A DNA stretch of 11,766 bases from an uncultured Pseudobdellovibrionaceae bacterium (lineage in GTDB: Bacteria > Bdellovibrionota > Bdellovibrionia > Bdellovibrionales > Bdellovibrionaceae). Location: NCBI GenBank assembly GCA_937900305.1, contig CALCCV010000593.1, forward strand, positions 1 to 11,766, read 5' to 3'. Position numbers and translations under genes: made by a program. Below, in pieces: positions 5,837 to 11,766 of the stretch (within the stretch, counting starts at the first letter, position 1; each line of letters opens with the position of its first letter). A model generated the notes under the pieces. The model was given only the letters and a program-made list of their open reading frames with translations. It had not been told where the DNA came from and did not search any database.

Positions 5837-7351
5837 ATGCGTGGATTTTTGATTTTGGATTTTGGTTCTCAGTACACTCAGCTCATTGCTCGGCGTTTGC
5901 GTGAGGTCGGGCACTATTCTGAAATTCTGTCGCCGCTCGTTTCAATAGAGGAAATCAAATCTAAAAAACCGTACGGAATCATTTTGAGCGGTGGTCCCAA
6001 CAGCGTTTATGAAGCCACCTCGCCGCGCAGGTCCGTCACCGCATTGGCGGAAGTGGCGCCGTTGCTAGGAGTCTGTTATGGCATGCAGCTCATGGCTTAC
6101 GAATTGGGTGGTCAAGTTCAGCGTGGGACCAGTCGCGAGTATGGCCCCGAGACGGTTGAATGGCTCAGTGAGATGGCCGGCGTTCCGCAAAAGCAAAATG
6201 TTTGGATGAGTCATGGCGATGTCGTGGCCAGTTTGCCAACTGGATTTAAGCTTTGGGCAAAAAGTAGCACTCACATTGCAGCCTTTCAGAGTGAAAAGAT
6301 GTGGGGTTTGCAATTTCATCCTGAGGTGGCACACACCGAGCATGGTGAAAAAATTCTGTCGGCGTTTGCGAAATTTTGTTCAGCGCCTGCAGATTGGCAG
6401 ACCTCAGAAGTTGTCAAAGAGCTTTTGCAAAAGGTGAAAGCTCAAGTGGGGCCTGAGCAAAAGGTATTGATTGCCCTGAGCGGTGGCGTAGACAGCTCAG
6501 TCGCGGCGATGTTGGTGACAAAGGCGCTGGGACCCGAGCGCGTGCAGTGTTTGTTCGTGAACAATGGCCTGCTTCGCAAAAATGAATTTGAAGATGTTTT
6601 GCACAACTACCAAAACTTGGGTTTGCGGGTCGAAGGTGTGAGAGCCGAAAAGGAATTTTTGTCTCAGCTGGCCGGTGTGACCGATCCCGAGAAGAAGCGA
6701 AAAGTCATTGGCCGCGTTTTTATTGAGACCTTTGAAAAATGGGTTGAACAAAAAGGTGGTTTTGATTTTTTGGTCCAAGGCACGCTCTATCCGGATGTCA
6801 TCGAAAGCGTTTCGGTGGTGGGCGGAAGCCACACGATCAAAACTCATCACAATGTGGGTGGGTTGCCAGAACATATGAAATTTAAATTGATCGAGCCTTT
6901 TCGGTTTCTTTTTAAGGATGAAGTTCGTCGAGTGGGTTTGGAGCTGGGGCTGCCGGCGCCGCTGATCTGGCGTCACCCGTTCCCGGGGCCAGGATTGGGC
7001 ATTCGCATTTTGGGTGAAGTCAGTGAAGAGCGATTGCAGCTTTTGCGCGAAGCCGATGACATTTATGTGAGCTACCTCAAAGAAAAAGATCTTTACAATA
7101 AAATATGGCAGGCATTTTGTGTGTTGCTTCCGGTGAAGTCTGTTGGAGTGCAGGGAGATGCGCGGACTTATGATGCCACCCTTGCGATTCGCGCGGTCAC
7201 TTCCACAGACGGGATGACCGCCGATTGGTTTGCCTTTTCAGGCCCGGATCTTCGCGAAATTTCTCGGCGAATCACCAATCAAGTTCGCGGAATTAACCGC
7301 GTCGTTTATGATGTGACCTGCAAGCCGCCGGCGACGATCGAGTGGGAGTGA
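5837..7351 (+). CDS. guaA: GMP synthase (glutamine-hydrolysing) GuaA
   Basis: GuaA converts XMP to GMP using ATP and ammonia released from glutamine. The 504-residue protein has an N-terminal class I glutamine amidotransferase domain with the triad C80 (GVCYGMQ), H161 and E163 (FHPEV). An ATP pyrophosphatase domain follows with the P-loop SGGVDSS at 215-221. The C-terminal dimerisation domain contains HPFPGPGLGIRILGE and ends in the family-typical PPATIEWE. Nothing essential is missing. The start is ATG 5837, with AGAGGA nine bases upstream. It follows guaB in the same direction and probably shares its transcript. Downstream it converges on the phosphatase gene, with only 21 bases between stop codons and no clear rho-independent terminator. 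Confidence 0.97.
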   Translation: MRGFLILDFGSQYTQLIARRLREVGHYSEILSPLVSIEEIKSKKPYGIILSGGPNSVYEATSPRRSVTALAEVAPLLGVCYGMQLMAYELGGQVQRGTSREYGPETVEWLSEMAGVPQKQNVWMSHGDVVASLPTGFKLWAKSSTHIAAFQSEKMWGLQFHPEVAHTEHGEKILSAFAKFCSAPADWQTSEVVKELLQKVKAQVGPEQKVLIALSGGVDSSVAAMLVTKALGPERVQCLFVNNGLLRKNEFEDVLHNYQNLGLRVEGVRAEKEFLSQLAGVTDPEKKRKVIGRVFIETFEKWVEQKGGFDFLVQGTLYPDVIESVSVVGGSHTIKTHHNVGGLPEHMKFKLIEPFRFLFKDEVRRVGLELGLPAPLIWRHPFPGPGLGIRILGEVSEERLQLLREADDIYVSYLKEKDLYNKIWQAFCVLLPVKSVGVQGDARTYDATLAIRAVTSTDGMTADWFAFSGPDLREISRRITNQVRGINRVVYDVTCKPPATIEWE

Positions 7352-7372
7352 TCTCTGCCTAGCAGTGAACCA

Positions 7373-8770
7373 CTAGACTCCTCGGTCGATGACCTGTCGA
7401 TGCTGGTACCAAATGACTCCGCCTTGGCCGTACGATGTCACTTCGACTTCCAATTTTTCAGGACTGTTGGGCTGAACCGTGATCAAGCTAAAGTTATTTT
7501 TATTTCGCCCGGCAATCCGTCGTGAATTTCCGATGGTTCCGCGCAGAGGAAGTAAAAACGAATGCATTCCGCTTGAGGTGATCTCTAGAGTTTCGTAACC
7601 CATGTCTGCGGGACTGAGTCTCATGACCTCACTGTAGTGAATGTCTCCAGAGATAAGGACAACCGGGCTGGGGCTTTTTCGAAACCGAGCAAGCACGCTT
7701 TCGAAATTGTCGGGATGATTCGATTGAAAGGCTTCGGTCGCTGGGAAATATCCACCAAAAAATTGCGAACCGTTGAGAATCAACGAAGGCTGCGCCGTCT
7801 CGAGCTGGGCAAATAGCCAGTCTTCTTGCTCTGCGCCCCAGTGAACGCAATTCTCAGATGCGCGCTTAGGTGCACGGTTGGTGCGGCAATCCATCATGTG
7901 CAGCCGAAGTCCGCCGGCGCGCAAGGTGTGGGACAGGCTAGGGCCTCTCGCTAAGCTACTTTCACCTGATGAAACCTGCCACGGATCTTGCGCAAAGAAG
8001 CCTAGGAAATTCTGAGCTGAAAAGTCTTTGTGAGGATAGTCTCGGCCAGAGTTGTTGGCGCCAAAGTCGTGGTCATCCCAGAGCGCGAGTGTTGGAATCA
8101 GTTGTTTGGCGCGATAGAGCGCAAAGAGTTTTCGAGAGGTGGCAAAGCGCCTGAAAAGAATTTCGGGCGTGGCTGGTCCATCGACGTCGGTATAGCAAGA
8201 GTCGCCAATTAAAAACAGAAGTTCGGGCTCCGTGGCCCATAAGGCCTGCCACATTTCACCTTGAAACAGCAATTTGCTGGGTGAATCTTCCATGCACGAG
8301 GCCACGGCTATTCGCAGTCCGATTTTTTTGTCGTCAAAGGAACGAAACTTTCGTTCGTCGAGTTTTTCCCCCGCACCATTAAAAATTTGGAGCTGATAGA
8401 TTTCACCGAGGTGCAGGTCGGCGATTTGCCACTTTTCCACTTTGATAGAGTTGTCTGAGCTTTCGCGAAAATCGGTTTGCCGCAAGCCAGTCAGTGTTTC
8501 GCCTTGGGAATCGATGACCCGACAAAATATCTGTGGCTCCGCGTGGAGAATGCTAAACTGAGCGCGATGACTTTCAGTCAAACCTTGCAGAATCGAAATT
8601 CCCGTGTCCGAAAATTCTTTGGCGAAAGCCCGGTTTCGCGACGGTGAACTCAGACTTAAGAGATCTGTTGGCGACGGAGACTGGCCCAGCGCCTGGCGAG
8701 AGGCACTTGAAACAAAAGATAAAGTGGCAAGGGCACCAGCCGATTTTTGGAGGAAGTCGCGTCTTCGCAT
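7373..8770 (-). CDS. PhoD-type alkaline phosphatase, Tat-exported
   Basis: This 465-residue metallophosphoesterase resembles the alkaline phosphatase D family, which releases phosphate from mono- or diesters outside the cytoplasm. The N-terminus is a twin-arginine signal (RRRDFLQK at residues 2-9, then a hydrophobic stretch ending near ALGQ at 27-30), so it should be exported folded. Metal-site motifs are LIGDSCYTD (188-195), LWDDHDFGANN (230-240), LNGSQFFGG (332-340) and SGDIHYSE (374-381). A beta-rich N-terminal domain (about 50-150) is common in the family. The start is ATG 8770, with AAAGGAG six bases upstream. The next gene upstream, on the same strand, ends 181 bases away, so separate transcription is likely. 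No PHO-box-like element was identified. PhoD proteins differ in substrate, so the exact ester is unknown. Confidence 0.87.
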   Translation of the reverse strand: MRRRDFLQKSAGALATLSFVSSASRQALGQSPSPTDLLSLSSPSRNRAFAKEFSDTGISILQGLTESHRAQFSILHAEPQIFCRVIDSQGETLTGLRQTDFRESSDNSIKVEKWQIADLHLGEIYQLQIFNGAGEKLDERKFRSFDDKKIGLRIAVASCMEDSPSKLLFQGEMWQALWATEPELLFLIGDSCYTDVDGPATPEILFRRFATSRKLFALYRAKQLIPTLALWDDHDFGANNSGRDYPHKDFSAQNFLGFFAQDPWQVSSGESSLARGPSLSHTLRAGGLRLHMMDCRTNRAPKRASENCVHWGAEQEDWLFAQLETAQPSLILNGSQFFGGYFPATEAFQSNHPDNFESVLARFRKSPSPVVLISGDIHYSEVMRLSPADMGYETLEITSSGMHSFLLPLRGTIGNSRRIAGRNKNNFSLITVQPNSPEKLEVEVTSYGQGGVIWYQHRQVIDRGV

Positions 8771-8951
8771 TCAAGTCTCCTTTCACTTATGGTTTCACAA
8801 CTGGGATCGAGGTCAATGGAGGATTGGTCAAGATTGTGTTGAAACTAAGTTTTGAATATTGGATCCCTTCAATTCCGTCTTATTTGGGTTTCGCCTGCGG
8901 GTGATTCGCCTGGTTTTAGAGACACCAGTGTTTATTTTCGATGTTTTGTTT

Positions 8952-10496
8952 CTAGAGATGCTCTTGAAAAATGCGCTCGGCAATTTGCACGCCGTCGCAG
9001 GCGGCAGAAGTGATTCCCCCAGCGTACCCAGCCCCTTCTCCGGCAGGATAAAGGCCCGGATGAGAAAGCGACTGCAGAGTCACTTCGTGCCGAGTGACGC
9101 GAACAGGACAACTGGTGCGCGATTCGACACCGTAAAGTTGGGCGTCTTCGGTCAAAAAGCCTTTCATTTTTCGAGGAAAGTTCAAAAGTCCTTCGCGCAA
9201 CGGGGTTAGTAAATTCTGGGGAAGCAGCTGATCTAACCGCGCCGGCAAGATTCCCGAAGGCGAACTGGTTGCCAGCAGCGTGCGGCTGGCGCGTCCTTCG
9301 ATAAAGTCCGTTAGCCTTTGAGTCGGAAGCTGTTTAGTTCCGCCCGCCATTTTGACAGCTTGGTAAGCCCGTTGCTCCAATTCGCGTCGCATCTGCAAGC
9401 CGCCAAAAAGATTTGAGCCAAATAATTTGTCGTGGTCCATCGTCACAACGATGGCACTGTTGGCAAACGGAGAGTTTCGATGGTAATTCGACATGCCGTT
9501 GACAACGAGACCGTCGGCTTCGGTGCCACTCGAAAGAACAAATCCACCTGGGCACATGCAGAAGCTGTAAACGCCGACGCCAGTTTGGTGATCGTGGTGA
9601 GTGAGTTTGTAATTCGCAGCTTTTAACTTAGGGTGATCGGCCCACTCTCGATATTGAATGGAGTTGATCAGGGCTTGTGGATGTTCGATGCGCAGACCCA
9701 TCGCAAAAGATTTGCCTTCCATTTTGACTCCGACATTGGCGAAGTGTTGCAAAACGTCTTCGGCAGAGTGTCCCGTCGCAACGATGACTCGTGAACTGAA
9801 AAACTCTCGACCACAGCGGGTGCGCACGCCGCGAACTTGAGAGTCGCTCGTGAGCAGTTCAGAAAAAGCGGTATTGAAATGAATTTCGCAACCCAGCTCT
9901 AAGAGATGCTGGCGAAGCCGAGGAATGATTCGACGAATCTTGTCGGAGCCGACGTGAGGATTTGCAAGGTATTCAATTTCACCAGGTGCACCGTACTTCA
10001 CCATGCGATTTAAAACGTAGGGAATGTGTGGAGACTTGATTCGCGTGATCAGTTTGCCGTCAGAATAAAGACCCGCTCCGCCTTCACCGATGCAAACGTT
10101 GTTATCGGGATTGAGCTCGCCGTAGCGCCAAAATCGGTTGATGCCCATGATGCGTTTTTCGGCGGCAGAGCCGCGCTCGAGAATGGTGCACGGAAGTCCT
10201 CGCTCAGCCAAGCGGAGGGCGCAAAAAAGCCCGGCTGGCCCAGTTCCGATGACGATGGGTTTTTCGAATTCGCGATTTTGCGGAGTGAGCGGCGTCACGA
10301 TGTGACGGTGAGGAGGGAGAACTTCCCCTTTCTTGGCCACTTCCACACTCAAAATGAATTGTGGAGCTCGGCCCCGGCGGGCGTCCACGCTCTGTTTCAG
10401 AACGCGATGGTCGGCCACTTCACCCACCATCAGTGTGAGTTTTTCTTGGAGGTCTTCATCAAGACCGAGATGGAGATTTTCAATCGTCACCGGCAT
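8952..10496 (-). CDS. FAD-dependent dehydrogenase-like protein (COG2509 type)
   Basis: This 514-residue flavoprotein belongs to a widespread but poorly characterised family annotated as FAD-dependent dehydrogenase or NAD(P)/FAD-dependent oxidoreductase. An N-terminal domain of about 78 residues precedes a Rossmann FAD-binding motif, VIGTGPAGL (82-90), with the acidic residue E107 ending the second strand. Other family signatures are CIGEGGAGLYSDGKL (135-149), VIVATGHSA (237-245), FCMCPGGFV (312-320), VVNGMSNYHR (331-340) and the C-terminal GEGAGYAGGI (486-495), which closes over FAD. The cysteines in CMCPGG may be redox active, but this is conjecture. The protein has no signal peptide. The start is ATG 10496, with only a modest AGG upstream. 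The gene is divergent from the TatD-family gene across 95 bases, where I could not assign a strong promoter on either strand. Confidence 0.87.
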   Translation of the reverse strand: MPVTIENLHLGLDEDLQEKLTLMVGEVADHRVLKQSVDARRGRAPQFILSVEVAKKGEVLPPHRHIVTPLTPQNREFEKPIVIGTGPAGLFCALRLAERGLPCTILERGSAAEKRIMGINRFWRYGELNPDNNVCIGEGGAGLYSDGKLITRIKSPHIPYVLNRMVKYGAPGEIEYLANPHVGSDKIRRIIPRLRQHLLELGCEIHFNTAFSELLTSDSQVRGVRTRCGREFFSSRVIVATGHSAEDVLQHFANVGVKMEGKSFAMGLRIEHPQALINSIQYREWADHPKLKAANYKLTHHDHQTGVGVYSFCMCPGGFVLSSGTEADGLVVNGMSNYHRNSPFANSAIVVTMDHDKLFGSNLFGGLQMRRELEQRAYQAVKMAGGTKQLPTQRLTDFIEGRASRTLLATSSPSGILPARLDQLLPQNLLTPLREGLLNFPRKMKGFLTEDAQLYGVESRTSCPVRVTRHEVTLQSLSHPGLYPAGEGAGYAGGITSAACDGVQIAERIFQEHL

Positions 10497-10591
10497 TTTT
10501 TGAACCTAGCGCTTGTTTGCGTTTCGAGCAACAGCTGAGCTGACGGAGGCAGACTTGCGCCGGGAATTTTGGATTTGCTAAGCTTCGAGCT

Positions 10592-11425
10592 ATGATTATC
10601 GATGGCCATTGTCATCTCACGGACCTTCGCTGGCAGTCTCACCTTCCGAGTGAGATGGCTGAGTCGCGCCGGTGGGGTTTGGAATTTTTTATGCAGGGAG
10701 GAGTAGACCCTGCGGAATGGGAGCGCCAAGAGAGCCTAGCCGCTGAATATCCAGGGCAGATTGGCTTGTGCTTTGGCCTTCATCCCTACTTCGTTGCTGA
10801 AAATTCGATGGCGGACTGTCAGCGGGCACTGGATTTGTTGGCGAAAAAAATTCACGGCGCCTTGGCTCTCGGTGAATTGGGATTGGATTTTCGACCCCAC
10901 ATCATGAAAGAATCCAAAGAGCGGCAGATTGACATTTTCGAGGAGCAACTCGAGCTGGCAAGGGTCGCTGGCAAACCTTGTGTCTTTCATTTCGTGCAGT
11001 GCTTTTCAGAAGCGATTTTGTGTCTGAATGAATTTGGCTCGCCGCCAAGATCAGGAATGGTTCATAGCTTCACGGGGTCTTGGGACAAAGCGCAGAAATT
11101 TTTAGAGCGGGGACTTTTCCTTTCGATCGGAGCGGGACTTTTGCATCCGAAAAACCGCAGACTTGAAATTGTGGTGAAAGAAATGCCCTTGGAAAAACTT
11201 CTGCTCGAAACAGATTCGCCAGATCAACCACCGCCGCTTGGTTATCGCCCTTCAGGGCCTTCGCAGTTTGGTGGTCTGGTGGAGGAAATGCCGGTGGATC
11301 GGAATTCTCCGCGCAGTCTGTTGTGGGTTGCCGAAAGGGTGGCGCAGTTGCGAAAGGTTTCGGTTCAAGAGGTGCTCGCTTTGAACACCGCCAACTTTCA
11401 GCGGCTGTTTAAACCAGATGTTTAG
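10592..11425 (+). CDS. TatD-family metal-dependent hydrolase
   Basis: TatD-family proteins are cytoplasmic TIM-barrel hydrolases with a two-metal site; characterised members act as 3'-5' exonucleases or DNases. In this 277-residue protein the metal ligands are all found: the HxH pair H6 and H8 (DGHCHLTD), E95 (LGELGLDF), H133 (CVFHF), H158 (MVHSFTG) and D208 (LLETDSP). The third family motif is altered: the usual HSR near H133 reads HFVQC, and the usual RNEP near the C-terminus reads RNSP (residues 237-240), after an extended loop of about 25 residues. It is therefore a divergent member whose substrate should not be assumed. The start is ATG 10592, with only a weak GAG upstream. Two overlapping hairpins begin at its stop codon. 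Confidence 0.87.
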   Translation: MIIDGHCHLTDLRWQSHLPSEMAESRRWGLEFFMQGGVDPAEWERQESLAAEYPGQIGLCFGLHPYFVAENSMADCQRALDLLAKKIHGALALGELGLDFRPHIMKESKERQIDIFEEQLELARVAGKPCVFHFVQCFSEAILCLNEFGSPPRSGMVHSFTGSWDKAQKFLERGLFLSIGAGLLHPKNRRLEIVVKEMPLEKLLLETDSPDQPPPLGYRPSGPSQFGGLVEEMPVDRNSPRSLLWVAERVAQLRKVSVQEVLALNTANFQRLFKPDV

Positions 11426-11455
11426 GCTCAAAATCTATCTGAGCCCAAAGGCTCA
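11425..11455 (+). other. Two mutually exclusive hairpins after the TatD-family gene
   Basis: GGCTCA (11425-11430), TGAGCC (11440-11445) and GGCTCA (11450-11455) share one pairing partner. The middle segment can pair with the first (six pairs, nine-base loop) or with the third (six pairs, CAAA loop), but not both. No T tract follows either stem, so this is not a standard rho-independent terminator. It could be a transcript end stabiliser or a switch affecting the small gene downstream. Confidence 0.45.
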
Positions 11456-11462
11456 AGCGGCT

Positions 11463-11493
11463 TTGACCGGCTGGGAGAAACGTGGTCTATGAA
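11463..11493 (+). promoter_or_regulatory. Weak promoter candidate for the small membrane protein
   Basis: TTGACC (11463-11468) is a good -35, but the best -10 nearby, TATGAA (11488-11493), is 19 bases away, which is longer than ideal. It would give a leader of about 40 bases to the GTG at 11542. Confidence 0.25.
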
Positions 11494-11541
11494 TGGTGCG
11501 AATCAGTGGTCGAGTTTGTGGTGTAAATCTTGGAGGAACCT

Positions 11542-11679
11542 GTGGCCGTAGTGCTTTTTTTTCTGATGATTTTTGGCATTGTTTCAGTCAGTACCACGCT
11601 TCTGGTTTTGACGTTTATCAACTGGCGCAAAGAGCGACAAAAGGCGCGCGAGTTAGCTTCTGGTTCTTTTTCAGTTTAA
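11542..11679 (+). CDS. Small single-span membrane protein, 45 residues
   Basis: This is a short gene from GTG to TAA. A strong ribosome binding site, GGAGG (11532-11536), lies five bases before the GTG. Residues 2-26 form one hydrophobic helix (AVVLFFLMIF to LVLTF), followed by a basic stretch WRKERQKAR (28-36) and a short polar tail ending GSFSV. By the positive-inside rule the C-terminus should be cytoplasmic. I do not recognise a family. Possible roles are a small regulator or accessory subunit of a membrane complex, but nothing in the sequence selects one. The gene contains a run of eight T (11555-11562), a potential slippage site. Support comes from the ribosome binding site and the sensible membrane topology. 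Confidence 0.6.
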   Translation: MAVVLFFLMIFGIVSVSTTLLVLTFINWRKERQKARELASGSFSV

Positions 11680-11698
11680 ATTTCTTTTCAGAGACTGC

Positions 11699-11726
11699 AT
11701 TTAAGAAAAATTATTTAAGAAAAATT
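11699..11726. repeat. Perfect 14-bp tandem duplication
   Basis: ATTTAAGAAAAATT occurs twice head to tail (11699-11712 and 11713-11726) without a mismatch. It lies in the AT-rich tail of the window, 20 bases beyond the small membrane protein gene. The copies look like a recent slippage duplication or a direct-repeat binding site. Confidence 0.9.
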
Positions 11727-11766
11727 GTTGAAGCCGTTTGGCAAATCCGACTTGAAGATTTTGCCT

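Noticed and set aside
7352..7372. AGTG-AAC-CACT stem between guaA and the phosphatase gene as a bidirectional terminator
   Set aside because: The stem is only four pairs, with no T tract on either strand.
8859..9209. Plus-strand frame of 116 codons between the phosphatase and flavoprotein genes
   Set aside because: Most of it overlaps the conserved C-terminus of the flavoprotein on the other strand, and it has no ribosome binding site or family features.
10497..10591. Promoters for the divergent flavoprotein and TatD-family genes
   Set aside because: Candidates such as TTGCTC/TAGGTT on the minus strand and TTGCGC on the plus strand match the consensus too poorly to call.
1..11766. A defence island, biosynthetic cluster or mobile element
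   Set aside because: Apart from the unknown protein at 891-1436 and the small protein at 11542-11679, every gene belongs to a housekeeping or widespread family. No transposase, integrase, toxin-antitoxin pair, terminal repeats or composition break was seen.

Overview
The window is a gene-dense, mostly housekeeping stretch of a Gram-negative bacterial chromosome. Base composition looks near 50% GC. A member of the Bdellovibrionota or a nearby former deltaproteobacterial lineage would fit the protein style, but this is an impression and no marker gene here settles it. I see no tRNA, rRNA, CRISPR array, insertion sequence, phage gene or recognisable defence system.

Layout. (1) 1-1436, minus strand: a protein of unknown function whose stop overlaps by four bases the TTG start of a TrmA/RumA-type RNA methyltransferase with an N-terminal Fe-S cysteine set; the methyltransferase runs off the left edge. 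(2) 1437-1520: a divergent promoter region in which plus- and minus-strand -10 elements overlap. (3) 1521-3038, plus: miaB, the Fe-S tRNA methylthiotransferase, with an unusual N-terminal extension built from four 24-bp palindrome-bearing repeats. (4) 3186-7351, plus: a bifunctional-nuclease (DUF151) family protein, a gamma-carbonic-anhydrase-like protein, guaB and guaA. The first three are tightly packed; guaA follows after 68 bp. (5) 7373-10496, minus: a Tat-exported PhoD-type phosphatase and, upstream of it, a COG2509-type FAD-dependent protein. (6) 10592-11679, plus: a TatD-family metal-dependent hydrolase, two mutually exclusive hairpins, and a 45-residue single-span membrane protein. (7) 11680-11766: AT-rich, with a perfect 14-bp tandem duplication.

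How the genes relate. GuaB and GuaA are consecutive steps from IMP to GMP. The two divergent units at the left both encode a probable Fe-S-dependent RNA-modifying enzyme, so a shared promoter would plausibly co-express two RNA modification activities. The remaining genes look like independent housekeeping or scavenging functions. The points most worth a second look are the repeat array inside miaB, the back-to-back promoters, the unknown gene coupled to the methyltransferase, and the small membrane protein behind the alternating hairpins. About half of the genes appear to use TTG or GTG starts, so automated start calls here need care.
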